Shown piece after piece: positions 7,693 to 18,134 of a stretch of 64,000 nt of DNA (position 1 is its first letter; every line of letters starts with the position of its first letter). A program made the position numbers and the translations under genes. The stretch spans positions 1,239,859 through 1,303,858 of the forward strand of contig NZ_NESD01000001.1 in the NCBI RefSeq assembly GCF_003063545.1, written 5' to 3'. Source of the DNA: Limnohabitans sp. Jir61 (GTDB lineage Bacteria > Pseudomonadota > Gammaproteobacteria > Burkholderiales > Burkholderiaceae_C). Under the pieces are notes generated by a model. It was not told the origin of the DNA and did no database searches. It saw nothing but the letters and a program-made list of their open reading frames with translations.

Positions 7693-9489
7693 ATGACCAC
7701 CACTACCCCATCCACACCGTCTGATTCTTTGTTTCAAAGGCTCAAACGCGTGGCCCCTTGGTTTGCTGGTCATCCAGGTGCCTTGGTACTGGGCATCGTG
7801 GGCATTTTTGTTGGGGCTGCGACTGAGCCCGCCATTCCTGCGTTGATGAAACCACTGCTCGACAGTGGATTTGATCGCGGCACGCTAGAACTGTGGAAGA
7901 TTCCTGTTGTGTTGCTGCTGCTATTTGGCATACGCGGTTTTGCGGGTTTTGTGGCCGCTTACTGCTTAGCGCGTGTGACCAACTATTCAATGGAGTTGTT
8001 ACGCCAGCGCTTGTTTGAAAAACTTCTGCGCGCTGACCCACAACTATTTGCGGACAAACACACCAGTGGGCTGACCAACACCATGGTGTACGAGGTGAAC
8101 AACGGCGCCAACTTGCTTGTCACCACCATGCTGGCGTTTGCCAAAGATTTGGTAACCCTGCTCGCCCTGCTCGGCTACTTGTTGGTACTGAACTGGAAAC
8201 TCACGTTGATTGTGTTTGCCATCTTCCCCCCCATCGCTTGGGTGGTAAAGAACTTGTCTCGCCGTCTCGACCACGTGACGCGCGCCAGCCAAGACGCCAC
8301 TGACGAACTGGCCTATGTGGTGGAAGAGAATGTATTGGCGTATCGCATGGTGCGATTGCACAACGCGCAAAGCAGCCAAGCGCATAAGTTTTCAAGCTCT
8401 AACCAAAAGCTACGCGCACTCTCACTTAAGGCTGTCATTGCCAACTCGGTCATGACGCCGCTCATTCAAATGTTTGCAGCCTTGGCTTTATCAGCCGTCA
8501 TCATGGTGGCGCTGTACCAAAGCTCGGGCGATGGCGCAACTCAAGGCGTGACGGTGGGCAGCTTTGCGGCCTTCATCACGGGCATGCTGATGCTGATTTC
8601 GCCCATCAAACACTTGTCCGAAGTGGCGGGTACGCTGACTCGCGGCGTCACTTCGCTAGAGCGTGGTTTGAACCTGCTCGATCTCGCGCCCGACGAAACC
8701 CAAGGCACGCACACCAGCGCTCATGCGAAAGGCGAAATTTGCTTTGACCAAGTCACCCTGCAATACCCTTCTGCCACTTCACCTGCTCTCAACGGTGTCA
8801 GCCTGACCATCCAGCCCGGCCAAACCGTGGCCTTGGTTGGTCCATCAGGCTCTGGCAAAACAACGCTCGCCAACTTACTCCCGCGCTTCCTTGACCCCTC
8901 ATCGGGTCAAGTGCACTTAGACGGTATGCCCCTCCAAGACTGGTCGCTGGCTAGCCTTCGCAGCCAAGTGGCCTATGTGAGCCAAGACGTGGTGATGTTC
9001 AATGACACAGTGGCACAAAACATCGCCTTAGGCGAAACCGTCGACACTGCACGCGTCTGGAGCGCCCTAGTAGCCGCCAACTTGGGTGACTTTGTGCGCA
9101 GCCTGCCACATCAAGAAAACACGCTTGTAGGCCACAACGCCACCCAACTCTCTGGCGGTCAACGACAGCGCTTGGCCATTGCCCGAGCCATCTACAAAGA
9201 TGCGCCCATCCTGATCTTGGACGAAGCGACCTCGGCCTTGGACACGACCTCCGAGCAAGCCGTCAAAGACGCGCTCAATGTGTTGATGCAAGGCCGTACC
9301 TCACTGGTCATTGCGCACCGTTTGTCCACCATTGAACATGCAGACCTGATTGTGGTCATGCAAGGTGGCAGCATTGTGGAAACCGGCACACACGGCCAGC
9401 TCATGGCCCAAAACGGCGCTTACGCCGCGCTGTACAAAGTGGCAGCACAAAACACAGACAACCATTTTTCTGACGCCACACCTCTATGA
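7693..9489 (+). CDS. msbA: MsbA-type lipid ABC flippase (permease-ATPase)
   Basis: A half-size ABC exporter of 598 residues from the ATG at 7693; an upstream in-frame TTG at 7666 would add nine residues and is less likely. The six-helix membrane domain (about 1-320) precedes the ATPase: Walker A GPSGSGKTT near 382, Q-loop, signature LSGGQRQR near 485, Walker B ILILDEATSALD near 506, and H-loop IAHRLST near 540. MsbA flips the lipid A core across the inner membrane. The substrate is inferred from family and from the glycosyltransferase gene that overlaps its stop by 4 bp. Other lipid-linked glycans remain possible. Confidence 0.88.
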   Translation: MTTTTPSTPSDSLFQRLKRVAPWFAGHPGALVLGIVGIFVGAATEPAIPALMKPLLDSGFDRGTLELWKIPVVLLLLFGIRGFAGFVAAYCLARVTNYSMELLRQRLFEKLLRADPQLFADKHTSGLTNTMVYEVNNGANLLVTTMLAFAKDLVTLLALLGYLLVLNWKLTLIVFAIFPPIAWVVKNLSRRLDHVTRASQDATDELAYVVEENVLAYRMVRLHNAQSSQAHKFSSSNQKLRALSLKAVIANSVMTPLIQMFAALALSAVIMVALYQSSGDGATQGVTVGSFAAFITGMLMLISPIKHLSEVAGTLTRGVTSLERGLNLLDLAPDETQGTHTSAHAKGEICFDQVTLQYPSATSPALNGVSLTIQPGQTVALVGPSGSGKTTLANLLPRFLDPSSGQVHLDGMPLQDWSLASLRSQVAYVSQDVVMFNDTVAQNIALGETVDTARVWSALVAANLGDFVRSLPHQENTLVGHNATQLSGGQRQRLAIARAIYKDAPILILDEATSALDTTSEQAVKDALNVLMQGRTSLVIAHRLSTIEHADLIVVMQGGSIVETGTHGQLMAQNGAYAALYKVAAQNTDNHFSDATPL

Positions 9490-10358
9490 GCCAAGCATCC
9501 ATCAGCGGTTTTACCTTCATTCGCAACGGCGTAGAACTGGGCTTCCCGTTTGAAGCCTCCATTCGCTCACTCCTGCCCTTGGTCGATGAGTTTGTGGTGG
9601 TCGTTGGCAAGAGCAATGACGATACGCTTGCACGCATTCACGCCATTGGCTCACCCAAAATTCGCGTGATCGAAACCATCTGGAACGAACGCATGGCCGA
9701 CCGTGGCTTTGTGTACGCCCAGCAAAAAATGATCGCTCAATACGCCTGCACAGGCGACTGGGCGTTTTATCTGGAAGGTGATGAGGTGGTGCACGAGGCT
9801 GAGTTGGCCAACATCCGCGCCAGTGTGGACAAGCACCACAACAACCCCGCTGTCGAGGCCTTTGTTTTTGACTACTTCCACTTCTACGGCACGCCTGAAT
9901 TTGTGGCTAACAGCCCTGCTTGGTATCGCCGCGAGTGCCGCCTGATTCGCAACACCATCCGCTCGTATGCGCCAGATGGTCAGTATTGGCTCATCACGGC
10001 TGACCACAAAAAAGGTCGCAACCCACAAGCTGCCTTGGCCAACGCGCACATCTACCACTACGGCTGGGTACGCAGCAACGAGGCGATGCAAAAGAAGCTG
10101 GATCAAGTGAGCAAGTTTTGGTCGCACGGCGCGCCAACCATTCGCTACAGCCAGTTTGATGCACAGGTGTTGCAGCCGTTCACAGGCACACACCCTGAGT
10201 TGATCAAGCCTTGGCTTGAAAGCTCGGCAGAAAAAAGCTTCACGATTGACCCAGACTACAAGCTGACCAAGCGTGAGAAGCGTCACCGTTGGTTGATGAA
10301 ACTTGAGAAGGCGTTTGGGCTGGACTTCAGCCGCAAGCACTTTAAGCTCGTTGCTTAG
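9486..10358 (+). CDS. Family 2-like glycosyltransferase
   Basis: A 290-residue protein with a GT-A-like N-terminal half. It begins GFTFIRNGVELGFPFEASIRSLLP, a variant of the GT2 opening, and contains an acidic pair in YLEGDEV (about residue 98) that would hold metal and the sugar nucleotide. No membrane segment. The C-terminal third is basic. It overlaps msbA by ATGA, so it is translationally coupled and probably adds a sugar to the LPS core or another lipid-linked glycan on the cytoplasmic side. The exact donor and acceptor cannot be read from sequence. It converges with rng, with only 9 bp between the two stop codons. Confidence 0.8.
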   Translation: MSQASISGFTFIRNGVELGFPFEASIRSLLPLVDEFVVVVGKSNDDTLARIHAIGSPKIRVIETIWNERMADRGFVYAQQKMIAQYACTGDWAFYLEGDEVVHEAELANIRASVDKHHNNPAVEAFVFDYFHFYGTPEFVANSPAWYRRECRLIRNTIRSYAPDGQYWLITADHKKGRNPQAALANAHIYHYGWVRSNEAMQKKLDQVSKFWSHGAPTIRYSQFDAQVLQPFTGTHPELIKPWLESSAEKSFTIDPDYKLTKREKRHRWLMKLEKAFGLDFSRKHFKLVA

Positions 10359-10367
10359 TTCAACCGT

Positions 10368-11867
10368 TCAGAGCAAGACAATGTCGTACTGCTCTTGCGA
10401 CATCGCACCTTCAGCCTGCAAAGAAATAGGCTTACCAATGAAGTCACTCAAGCCAGCCAAGTGCTGGCTTTCTTCATCCAACAGGATGTCAATCACATCG
10501 GGCGATGCAATCACACGGAACTCGCGTGGGTTGAACTGACGGGCCTCGCGCAAAATCTCGCGCAAGATGTCATACGTCACCGTGCGTGCGGTTTTCACGC
10601 TGCCTTTGCCGTCACACACAGGGCATGGCTCGCACAGCATGTGGGCCAACGATTCACGGGTGCGCTTGCGCGTCATCTCGACCAAGCCCAACGCCGAATA
10701 GCCGCTCACCATCGTCTTCACGCGGTCACGAGCCAGCTGCTTGCGAAACTCGGCCAACACCGCTTCGCGGTGGTCTTCACGCGTCATGTCGATGAAGTCG
10801 GCAATCACGATGCCACCTAAGTTGCGCAGGCGCAGTTGGCGGGCTATCGCGCCCGCAGCTTCTAGGTTGGTTTTGAAAATCGTTTCGTCAAAATTGCGCG
10901 CGCCCACAAAGCCGCCGGTGTTCACGTCTACCGTGGTGAGAGCCTCGGTTTGGTCAACGATCAGATAGCCGCCAGACTTCAAATCAACGCGGCGGCCTAA
11001 GGCCTTTCCTACTTCTTCGTCGATGTTGAAGAGGTCAAAAATAGGGCGCTCGCCTTTGTACAACTGCAGCTTGTCCACCGCGCTGGGCATGAACTCTTGG
11101 CCAAAGGTTTGCAGCTTTTTAAACTGCTCGGCCGAGTCGATGCGGATGGTTTGTGTGGTCTCGCTTACTAAGTCGCGTAGCACGCGTTGCAGCAGGCTCA
11201 GGTCTTGGTGCAACAGGGATTTAGGGGGCAAGCGGGTAGAAGCTTCTTTGATGCGTGCCCAAGTTTTACGCAGGTAGGCAATGTCTTCACCCAGCTCAGT
11301 ATCGCTGGCGTCTTCGCCGTTGGTACGCAGAATAAAGCCACCCGTTTGGTTGCCTGTTTTGCCGTCTTGCGCGGCGGCATCTGCCAAGGCTTGCAGACGT
11401 TGGCGCAAAGCCTCACGCTGCTCAAACGGGATTTTTTGCGACACACCAATGTGCTGGTCTTGCGGCAAAAACACCAGCAAGCGGCCCGCAATGCTGATTT
11501 GCGAAGACAACCGTGCGCCTTTGGTGCCAATTGGGTCTTTGATGACTTGCACCAACAGTGACTGGCCTTCAAACACTTGCTTCTCAATGGGCACGACGGG
11601 CGCTGGCTCGCCTTTGTCATCGGCGTGACGAGCTGCCACGCTACTGATCAGGTCAGCCACATGCAAAAACGCGGCACGCTCTAGGCCAATGTCGATGAAA
11701 GCCGATTGCATACCTGGCAACACACGCGCCACCTTGCCTAAGTAGACATTGCCCACCAAGCCGCGCTCAAGCGTGCGCTCAACGTGCAGCTCTTGCACCG
11801 CGCCGGTTTCGACAATGGCCACACGGGTTTCTTGGGGTGACCAGTTGATGAGGATGTCTTGTTGCAT
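10368..11867 (-). CDS. rng: Ribonuclease G
   Basis: A 499-residue endoribonuclease of the RNase E/G family that trims the 5' end of 16S rRNA and degrades some mRNAs. It has an S1 RNA-binding domain (about residues 35-125), a 5'-sensor/RNase H-like region, and the catalytic DNase I-like part with VDVNTGGF and ADFIDM (metal aspartates). The Zn-link CEPCPVCDGKG lies near residue 435, followed by the small domain. It lacks the long C-terminal scaffold of RNase E. The start at 11867 (MQQDILINWSPQETR) matches the family. The open frame running on to 12020 lies over maf and is rejected. It is the last gene of the nadD-rsfS-rlmH-maf-rng run. Confidence 0.95.
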   Translation of the reverse strand: MQQDILINWSPQETRVAIVETGAVQELHVERTLERGLVGNVYLGKVARVLPGMQSAFIDIGLERAAFLHVADLISSVAARHADDKGEPAPVVPIEKQVFEGQSLLVQVIKDPIGTKGARLSSQISIAGRLLVFLPQDQHIGVSQKIPFEQREALRQRLQALADAAAQDGKTGNQTGGFILRTNGEDASDTELGEDIAYLRKTWARIKEASTRLPPKSLLHQDLSLLQRVLRDLVSETTQTIRIDSAEQFKKLQTFGQEFMPSAVDKLQLYKGERPIFDLFNIDEEVGKALGRRVDLKSGGYLIVDQTEALTTVDVNTGGFVGARNFDETIFKTNLEAAGAIARQLRLRNLGGIVIADFIDMTREDHREAVLAEFRKQLARDRVKTMVSGYSALGLVEMTRKRTRESLAHMLCEPCPVCDGKGSVKTARTVTYDILREILREARQFNPREFRVIASPDVIDILLDEESQHLAGLSDFIGKPISLQAEGAMSQEQYDIVLL

Positions 11868-11892
11868 GTGAAGGTCCGCAAGTAAAAGGGAG

Positions 11893-12519
11893 TTAGACCT
11901 TGAATCCAAACGCGCGCAACAGCTGCGCGGTTTCAAACATCGGCAACCCCATGATGCCAGAGTAGCTGCCGCTGATGTGCTCGATGTAGGCCGCAGCCCT
12001 GCCCTGCACCGCATACGCACCGGCTTTGCCCATGGGCTCGCCGCTGGCTACGTAGGTTTGAATTTGTGTGCGCGTCAACTTTGCAAAGCGCACGTTGGAC
12101 ACGCTGAGGGCCTGCTCAGTTTTGAGCGACTTGCCTGCTTTAGACAGCGTGCCCATAGCGACTGATGTCAACACGCGATGGGTTTGCCCGCTCAGAGCGC
12201 CAAGAATTTGAGCGGCATGTTTAGCGTCATCGGGTTTGCCCAAAATGGTTTTACCCAAGGCCACGGTGGTGTCGCTGCACAGCACAGGCGCGAATGGCAG
12301 GCCACGGCGCTTCATGCGGTCCAGTGCGGCTTCAAGTTTGAGCAAAGTCACACGCTGAACGTAGGCCCGTGGGGCTTCGTTAGGCAGCACCACCTCTAAC
12401 GCTTCTGCGTCTTCATGCTCGTCGGCCAACAGCAACTCGTAGCGAATACCCAGCTGCTCAAGCAATTGGCGGCGGCGTGGGCTTTGCGAGGCGAGATAAA
12501 CAAATTTGGAATCAGGCAT
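11893..12519 (-). CDS. maf: Maf nucleoside triphosphate pyrophosphatase
   Basis: A 208-residue Maf/HAM1-like pyrophosphatase that hydrolyses dTTP/UTP or modified nucleotides to monophosphates and is linked to nucleotide-pool cleaning and septum control. Seen motifs: the N-terminal substrate loop [12 protein letters not shown] (residues 9-20), the catalytic-base segment CSDTTVALG, and [22 protein letters not shown]. The YhdE-like (dTTP/UTP) group is likely from the overall sequence, but substrate choice is not certain. It lies between rlmH and rng, its conserved place in Burkholderiales. Confidence 0.94.
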   Translation of the reverse strand: MPDSKFVYLASQSPRRRQLLEQLGIRYELLLADEHEDAEALEVVLPNEAPRAYVQRVTLLKLEAALDRMKRRGLPFAPVLCSDTTVALGKTILGKPDDAKHAAQILGALSGQTHRVLTSVAMGTLSKAGKSLKTEQALSVSNVRFAKLTRTQIQTYVASGEPMGKAGAYAVQGRAAAYIEHISGSYSGIMGLPMFETAQLLRAFGFKV

Positions 12520-12537
12520 AAATAGAACTGTGTGGGT

Positions 12538-13005
12538 TCACTCGCGGTGATATGGGTGGTTGGCGTTGATCGACCACGCACGGTACAACTGCTCTACCAA
12601 CAGCACGCGCACCATGGCGTGCGGCAGGGTCAGGTCTGAAATGCGGATGCGCTCATGCGCTTGTTTCTTGAACTCGGGGCACAAGCCATCAGGCCCACCA
12701 ATGACCAAGGCCACATCGTCCGCTTCGAGCTGCCAATGCTTGAGCTTGGCGGCCAAGGCCACGGTGGTGAGGTTGGTCCCGCGCTCATCCAAAGCCACGA
12801 TGCGACAGCCACGCGGAATGGCAGCTTCAATGCGCTCGCGCTCGGCTGCGTAGATGGTGTCTAGGGTTTTAGAGCTGCGAGGCTCGGTTTTGACAGCCTT
12901 GAGCTCGACCTTCAGCTCAGACGGAAACCGCTTGGCGTAATCGTCCCAAGCGGTTTGCGCCCAGTCGGGCACTCGTTGGCCGACTGCGACGACCCACAGC
13001 TTCAT
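12538..13005 (-). CDS. rlmH: 23S rRNA (pseudouridine1915-N3)-methyltransferase
   Basis: A 155-residue SPOUT methyltransferase that methylates pseudouridine 1915 in helix 69 of 23S rRNA in the assembled 70S ribosome. The C-terminal trefoil knot shows [13 protein letters not shown] (SAM-binding loop) and [33 protein letters not shown]. This last segment is the RlmH signature with its conserved C-terminal HPYHR. Length is normal. It overlaps rsfS by 4 bp. Confidence 0.97.
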   Translation of the reverse strand: MKLWVVAVGQRVPDWAQTAWDDYAKRFPSELKVELKAVKTEPRSSKTLDTIYAAERERIEAAIPRGCRIVALDERGTNLTTVALAAKLKHWQLEADDVALVIGGPDGLCPEFKKQAHERIRISDLTLPHAMVRVLLVEQLYRAWSINANHPYHRE

Positions 13006-13784
13006 GCTTTGCGGGCGGTGGTCTTTTTAGCGGCTGGTGGACGCTTGCCCGCTGGCTTGCCGGCCGTGGTCGAAGCACTGCGTGCTGCGGCTTTGGCGGT
13101 TGACTTAGCGCCTTTAAGGCCCACAGTCTTGACTGGCAACTTGGCTGGTGCTGCAGCTGGCTTTTTAGCCGCTGCAGTTTTGGCCGGTGCGCTCTTTGCA
13201 GCGGTTTTTGCAGGTGCTGCTTTGACGGGGCCGCGAGTCGAGGTGCTGCGTGTGGCCGGTTTGGCTGCATCGCTACGTGAAGAAGAGCTGCGTGAGCCAG
13301 AAGCACTGCGTGCAGCAGGCTTTTTGTCACCTGCAGCAGCTTTCTTGGCAGCTGGCTTTTTGCCAGCCGATTTCTTGGCTGGTGCTTCTTCTGGTTCTGC
13401 CGCTTTGACAGGCTTTGGTGCACCAAACTTCAAACGCACAGGCTTCTCGCCCCAGATTTCTTCGAGGTTGTAGTAACCACGGATGGTGGGCTGCATGACG
13501 TGCACGACCACAGCGCCGCAATCCACGATGATCCATTCGCCGTTGTCTTCGCCTTCAATACGGGGCTTGCCAAAACCGGCGTCGCGCACTTTGTCTCGCA
13601 CGCTGGCTGCCAAAGCTTTGGTTTGACGGTTAGATGTACCTGAAGCCACGATGACACGCTCAAACAGCGAGGACAGGTGCTCGGTGTCAAACACCACGAG
13701 GTCTTGGGCTTTGACGTCCTCCAACGCATCCACGACGGTGCGTTGCAATTTTTGGACATCTTTTTTGGCGGAGGTTTCGGTCAT
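13002..13784 (-). CDS. rsfS: Ribosomal silencing factor RsfS with a long Lys/Ala/Pro tail
   Basis: Residues 1-118 are a complete RsfS domain (Iojap/YbeB), which binds uL14 and blocks joining of the ribosomal subunits in poor conditions. They include [43 protein letters not shown] and a YYNLEEIWG segment. The usual protein is about 105-130 residues. Here about 140 more follow, made almost only of Lys, Ala, Pro, Ser, Thr and Arg in PAKK/AAKK-like repeats, like histone H1 or the tails of some Burkholderiales RNA/DNA-binding proteins. The tail probably adds nonspecific nucleic-acid or ribosome binding; this is inference. Start and spacing (5 bp after nadD) are good. Confidence 0.93.
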   Translation of the reverse strand: MTETSAKKDVQKLQRTVVDALEDVKAQDLVVFDTEHLSSLFERVIVASGTSNRQTKALAASVRDKVRDAGFGKPRIEGEDNGEWIIVDCGAVVVHVMQPTIRGYYNLEEIWGEKPVRLKFGAPKPVKAAEPEEAPAKKSAGKKPAAKKAAAGDKKPAARSASGSRSSSSRSDAAKPATRSTSTRGPVKAAPAKTAAKSAPAKTAAAKKPAAAPAKLPVKTVGLKGAKSTAKAAARSASTTAGKPAGKRPPAAKKTTARKA

Positions 13785-13789
13785 CTGTT

Positions 13790-14407
13790 TTATCGGTAAA
13801 GGCTGTGTTTTTCAATGTAGTGCTGCACAGCGGCAGGCAACCACGCGTGCATCTTGGTGTCTGCATGTGTGCCATGAGCAACGTGCGCACGAATCTCGGT
13901 GGCACTCACATTCAGGCTTGGCATATCCAAGCGTTGTACGTCGGGGGATACCGCATTGTGCCACTGACTGGGCATGCCGCCCTGCCCCTCGTTGGGACGT
14001 TCAGCCACCACCACGGTGGCGAGGCCCAAAATTTCTTGCCAACGATGCCATGTTTTGAAGGCATTCGCTTGGTCTGCACCGATGAACAGGTACAAATCGG
14101 TATCGGGTTGCTCTGCTTTCAGTTCTTCAAGTGTGTCCAGGGTATAGGTTGCGCCATCACGATCAATCTCGCGGCTATCCACAAACGTCTGCGACACATC
14201 AACAAAAGCCAAGCGTGTCATGGCCAGTCGGTGTGGCGAGGGTGTGAGTGTGCGGGCCTTGTGCCAGGCGTCACCCGTGGGGATGATGCGCAGCTCGTTC
14301 AGGTGAAACTGCTCGATCGCGTGCTTGGCTAGCGTGATGTGCGCAATGTGCGGCGGGTCAAACGAACCACCAAAGATGCCTAGGCGCTTGGCGTGATTCA
14401 AAGCCAA
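13790..14407 (-). CDS. nadD: Nicotinate-nucleotide adenylyltransferase
   Basis: A 205-residue NadD: nicotinate mononucleotide plus ATP gives deamido-NAD and pyrophosphate in NAD synthesis. The N-terminal [15 protein letters not shown] (residues 10-24) has the (H/T)xGH-type nucleotidyltransferase motif. [19 protein letters not shown] and the C-terminal [12 protein letters not shown] (the ISSTxIR motif) complete the active site. It overlaps hemF by 10 bp and is followed after 5 bp by rsfS. Confidence 0.95.
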   Translation of the reverse strand: MALNHAKRLGIFGGSFDPPHIAHITLAKHAIEQFHLNELRIIPTGDAWHKARTLTPSPHRLAMTRLAFVDVSQTFVDSREIDRDGATYTLDTLEELKAEQPDTDLYLFIGADQANAFKTWHRWQEILGLATVVVAERPNEGQGGMPSQWHNAVSPDVQRLDMPSLNVSATEIRAHVAHGTHADTKMHAWLPAAVQHYIEKHSLYR

Positions 14408-15342
14408 TTTCGCGGCACCAAAAAGTCATGCAACAACGCATGCTCTGGTGTGCCCGCCTCTGGCTGATGCTGGTAAGCCCAACTCACAAGTGGTGGCATA
14501 GAGAGCAAGATGGATTCGGTGCGCCCGCCCGACTGCAGACCAAAGTGCGTGCCACGGTCCCACACCAAGTTGAATTCCACATAGCGGCCACGGCGGTAAA
14601 GCTGATGCTCGCGCTCGCGCTCGCCATAAGGTGTGTTCACTCGGCGGTCCACGATGGGCAAATACGACTCTAAGAAAGCATCGCCCACGCTTTTGAGCAT
14701 TTCAAAACTGCGCTCAAAGCCGAGTTCAGAAAAGTCGTCAAAGAAGATGCCGCCAATACCGCGCTGTTCGTTGCGGTGCTTGTTGCAGAAGTACTCGTCG
14801 CACCAAGTTTTAAAGCGTGGGTAAAGCTCGTCACCAAAGGGCTGCAGCGCGTCGTGGCACACCCGATGGAAATGCTTGGCGTCTTCGACAAAGCCGTAGT
14901 AAGGCGTCAGGTCCATACCGCCGCCAAACCACGCTACGGGTTTGCCGTTAACGGGGGTGGCCACAATCATGCGCACGTTCATGTGCACAGTGGGCACATA
15001 GGGGTTGCGCGGGTGAAACACCAGCGACACGCCCATGGCTTCAAAAGGTGCACCTGCCAGCTCCGGACGGTGTTGCGTGGCCGAGGGTGGCAGCTTTGGA
15101 CCGTGCACATGCGAGAACCCACAGCCTGCGCGCTCAAACACAGGGCCGTTTTCTAAGATTTGCGTAATGCCATTGCCCTGCAACTGTTCACCGGGGCCCT
15201 TTTCCCATTTGTCCACCAAGAACTTGGCTTGGCCATCTTTGGCTTCAATCGCGCTGGTGATGCGGCTTTGTAGGCCAATGAGGTAGTCGCGCGCGGCGGC
15301 TACAACGTGTTCGTGGCTAGGGTAGTGGGTAGTGGCGGTCAT
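14398..15342 (-). CDS. hemF: Oxygen-dependent coproporphyrinogen III oxidase
   Basis: A 314-residue HemF, which oxidatively decarboxylates coproporphyrinogen III to protoporphyrinogen IX in heme synthesis and needs O2. Family blocks are clear: [10 protein letters not shown] (catalytic-site His/Arg), [24 protein letters not shown], and [35 protein letters not shown]. Length is normal. An aerobic enzyme fits a freshwater aerobe. It lies between the acyltransferase gene (12 bp upstream) and nadD (overlap). Confidence 0.97.
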   Translation of the reverse strand: MTATTHYPSHEHVVAAARDYLIGLQSRITSAIEAKDGQAKFLVDKWEKGPGEQLQGNGITQILENGPVFERAGCGFSHVHGPKLPPSATQHRPELAGAPFEAMGVSLVFHPRNPYVPTVHMNVRMIVATPVNGKPVAWFGGGMDLTPYYGFVEDAKHFHRVCHDALQPFGDELYPRFKTWCDEYFCNKHRNEQRGIGGIFFDDFSELGFERSFEMLKSVGDAFLESYLPIVDRRVNTPYGEREREHQLYRRGRYVEFNLVWDRGTHFGLQSGGRTESILLSMPPLVSWAYQHQPEAGTPEHALLHDFLVPRNWL

Positions 15343-15354
15343 CGTGGGGTGAAG

Positions 15355-16002
15355 TTAGCGGGTTGTCTGAGTGTCGCCATTCGCAGTCGTACGTGCTGGC
15401 AAAGGGCGAATTGGGGCGGCTTGGTTCACATGAAAGCCCTGCACGCCTTCGTACACCTTGGCAATATGCGCATAGTCAGCTTGCACATCACCCGTCAAAC
15501 GCATGAAGTCGGTCACTTTGGCCAGCTTCTTGCCGTAATCAATGTGCAACATCAGCAAGGGCACATCAGCACCCAAAGCCAGTTGGTAAAAGCCACTACG
15601 CCAGCCGTCGGTCAGCTTGCGTGTGCCCTCAGGCGACAAACCAATCCAAAGGATTTCGTCGTTTTGCTTGTGTCGTATCAAAGAATCCACCATCTCGCCC
15701 ACCACACCCTTGGGCGAAGAGCGATCAATCGGCACAGCACCAATGAATCGAATCCAGCGACCAAACAGTGGAATGCGAAACAAACTGTGTTTGGCAAAGA
15801 ATTGAATCGGCAAACCCATTGCCCACTTCGCCGGCATCATCGTGATGAAGTCCCAGTTGCTGGTATGCGGATAGCCAATGAGCACGCCTTGTTTGGTGGG
15901 CAGCCCATCAAACTCGATCCTCCAACCCATCAGCTTGACCAACCAAGCGGCCCACGCTTGAGGTTTGCATTGCACGGCCATCGGTTTGGTGAATTCGGTC
16001 AT
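15355..16002 (-). CDS. PlsC-like acyltransferase
   Basis: A 215-residue member of the glycerophosphate acyltransferase superfamily. The catalytic H(X4)D box is PHTSNWDF (about residues 46-53). The second block is FRIPLFGRWIRFIGAVPIDR and the third GLSPEGTRK. It would move acyl chains to a lyso-phospholipid or a related acceptor at the inner membrane. The short length and the variant third block (SPEGTR) match the smaller homologues whose acceptor is not known, so assignment as the main plsC of the cell is not safe. Confidence 0.85.
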   Translation of the reverse strand: MTEFTKPMAVQCKPQAWAAWLVKLMGWRIEFDGLPTKQGVLIGYPHTSNWDFITMMPAKWAMGLPIQFFAKHSLFRIPLFGRWIRFIGAVPIDRSSPKGVVGEMVDSLIRHKQNDEILWIGLSPEGTRKLTDGWRSGFYQLALGADVPLLMLHIDYGKKLAKVTDFMRLTGDVQADYAHIAKVYEGVQGFHVNQAAPIRPLPARTTANGDTQTTR

Positions 16003-16057
16003 CTGTTTTTATGAGCAATCGGTTGAACGAGGACTGGCGTGGGCGTTATTGAAACGT

Positions 16058-17350
16058 TCAGCGCGAAATCGCGCGGTAGCCAATGTCGGTGCGGTACTGC
16101 ACACCATCAAAGTGAATACCCTTGATGGTGTCATACGCCTGCTGCTGCGCCAAACGCAATGTGCCGCCCAAAGCCGTCACGCACAACACACGGCCACCGC
16201 TGGTGACCACTTGGCCGTCTTGCATTTGCGTGCCGGCGTGGAACACCACCACATCGTCTGTGTCTTGCGGCAAGCCAGTGATGGCGTCACCCTTGCGGGG
16301 GCCCATGGGGTAGCCGTGGGCGGCCAACACCACGCCAATGGCAGTGCGGCGATCCCACTCAAGCTCGAAGTCGTCAAAGCGAGTCTCAGCATTGGTGGCA
16401 GTGGCCGCCATCAGCACATCGACCAAATCGGTTTTCAGGCGCGCCATGATGGGCTGGGTTTCGGGGTCGCCCATGCGGCAGTTGAACTCAAGTGTTTTGA
16501 CGTGGCCTTGTGGGTCAATCATCAAACCTGCGTACAAGAAGCCGGTGAACGGAATGCCGTCTTTTTCCATACCCTTGATGGTGGGCAAAATGATTTCGCG
16601 CATCGCACGGGCATGGACCTCAGGCGTGACCACGGGGGCTGGCGAATATGCGCCCATTCCGCCTGTGTTGGGGCCAAGATCTGCATCGAGCAAGCGCTTG
16701 TGGTCTTGACTGGTGGCCAGTGGCAACACGGTTTTGCCATCGCACATGACGATAAAGCTGGCCTCTTCGCCTTGTAAAAACTCTTCAATCACCACGCGCG
16801 CGCCGCCTTCGTTGTGGCTCACGCCCAGCTTGTTGTCGAGCAACATGAAGTCAATCGCTTCATGGGCTTCGGCTGCGGTCATCGCCACCACCACGCCCTT
16901 GCCTGCTGCCAAACCATCGGCCTTCACCACAATCGGCGCGCCTTTGGCGTTCACGTAGTCGTGCGCAGCTTGTGCGTCGGTGAAAGTTTCGTATTCCGCA
17001 GTGGGAATGTTGTGGCGCTTCATGAACGCTTTGCTGAAAGCCTTTGAGCTTTCCAGCTGCGCTGCGGCTTTGGTGGGGCCAAAAATGCGCATGCCGTGGG
17101 CGCGGAACTCATCCACTACACCGGCTGCCAATGGGGTTTCTGGGCCGACGACCGTCAGCTCCACACTGTGGCTTTGAGCAAACTCACGCAGAGCTTTGAC
17201 ACCGGTGATGTCAATATTGTCCAAGCGCTTGTCGCGTGCTGTGCCACCGTTGCCGGGGGCCACAAACACTTTTTGCACCTTGTTGGATTGGGCAATCTTC
17301 CACGCCAAAGCGTGTTCGCGGCCACCGCCGCCAATAACTAATACGTTCAT
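16058..17350 (-). CDS. purD: Phosphoribosylamine-glycine ligase (GARS)
   Basis: A 430-residue ATP-grasp enzyme that joins glycine to 5-phosphoribosylamine, the second step of purine synthesis. It opens with [18 protein letters not shown]. It carries the [21 protein letters not shown]-grasp loop, [17 protein letters not shown], and the metal-binding [13 protein letters not shown]. Length is normal and no domain is fused. Its start overlaps the yebC stop by 4 bp. Confidence 0.97.
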   Translation of the reverse strand: MNVLVIGGGGREHALAWKIAQSNKVQKVFVAPGNGGTARDKRLDNIDITGVKALREFAQSHSVELTVVGPETPLAAGVVDEFRAHGMRIFGPTKAAAQLESSKAFSKAFMKRHNIPTAEYETFTDAQAAHDYVNAKGAPIVVKADGLAAGKGVVVAMTAAEAHEAIDFMLLDNKLGVSHNEGGARVVIEEFLQGEEASFIVMCDGKTVLPLATSQDHKRLLDADLGPNTGGMGAYSPAPVVTPEVHARAMREIILPTIKGMEKDGIPFTGFLYAGLMIDPQGHVKTLEFNCRMGDPETQPIMARLKTDLVDVLMAATATNAETRFDDFELEWDRRTAIGVVLAAHGYPMGPRKGDAITGLPQDTDDVVVFHAGTQMQDGQVVTSGGRVLCVTALGGTLRLAQQQAYDTIKGIHFDGVQYRTDIGYRAISR

Positions 17351-18066
17351 AGTGCTGCGTTGTGATAGACCTCTTGCACATCGTCAAGGTCTTCTAGCGC
17401 GTCCAATATTTTTTGCATCTTCACAGCGTCATCACCCTCGAGTTCGATGGTGTTGTCTGCACGGTAAGTCACCTCGGCTACCTCAGGCTTGAGGCCCGCA
17501 GCTTCCAAAGCGTTTTTGACAGCCTCAAAGCTGGCAGGTGGCGTCAGCACTTCAATTGCGCCGTCGTCATCGGTGATCACATCGTCCGCGCCCGCTTCGA
17601 GCGCAATTTCCATGATTTGGTCTTCATTGCTGCCCGGTGCAAACACCAGTTGGCCGCAATGCTTGAATTGAAACGCCACTGAGCCCTCAGTGCCCATGTT
17701 GCCGCCGTTTTTGCTGAAGGCAAAGCGCACTTCAGCCACGGTACGCACGCGGTTGTCGGTCATGGTGTCCACGATGATGGCGGCTCCGCCCACACCGTAG
17801 CCTTCATAGCGAATTTCGTCGTACACCACGCCGTCGAGGTTGCCTGTGGCTTTGTCGACGTTGCGTTTGATGTTGTCGGCAGGCATGTTGGCCGCCTTGG
17901 CTTTTTCAATGGCCAGACGCAAACGGGGGTTCAGGCTCAGGTCGCCGCCGCCCAAGCGGGCAGACACAATGATTTCACGCGTGATGCGTGTCCAAATCTT
18001 GCCGCGCTTCTCGTCTTGACGCCCTTTGCGGTGTTGAATATTTGCCCATTTACTGTGGCCAGCCAT
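17347..18066 (-). CDS. yebC: YebC/PmpR-family transcription and translation factor
   Basis: A 239-residue YebC protein. The N-terminal signature [18 protein letters not shown] is complete, as are RNVDKATG and [18 protein letters not shown]. YebC-family proteins were described as transcription regulators, and more recent work links members to easing ribosome stalling at proline-rich stretches. That would be relevant here, since the region encodes Pro/Ala-rich tails, but the link is only a thought. It heads the minus-strand run into purD and is divergent from the HerA-like ATPase gene. Confidence 0.95.
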   Translation of the reverse strand: MAGHSKWANIQHRKGRQDEKRGKIWTRITREIIVSARLGGGDLSLNPRLRLAIEKAKAANMPADNIKRNVDKATGNLDGVVYDEIRYEGYGVGGAAIIVDTMTDNRVRTVAEVRFAFSKNGGNMGTEGSVAFQFKHCGQLVFAPGSNEDQIMEIALEAGADDVITDDDGAIEVLTPPASFEAVKNALEAAGLKPEVAEVTYRADNTIELEGDDAVKMQKILDALEDLDDVQEVYHNAAL

Positions 18067-18134
18067 CAGAAATCCTCTTGAATTGAATTAACCTTATCCG
18101 GTTATTTTACTTTTCAAGTGACGGAGAACTTTCG

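Noticed and set aside
9651..10340. Open frame of 229 codons on the minus strand over the glycosyltransferase gene
   Set aside because: The plus-strand gene is coupled to msbA and has family features; the antisense frame has none.
11868..12020. N-terminal extension of RNase G by 51 codons
   Set aside because: It overlaps maf in another frame, is Arg/Ser/Cys-rich and does not match RNase G, whose N-terminus fits the start at 11867.
12955..13473. Ala/Leu-rich frame on the plus strand over rsfS and rlmH
   Set aside because: It is the mirror of the Lys/Ala-rich rsfS tail and crosses into rlmH.
15307..16777. Two long plus-strand frames over plsC-like and purD genes
   Set aside because: Both lie antisense to well-defined enzymes and contain no recognisable domain.
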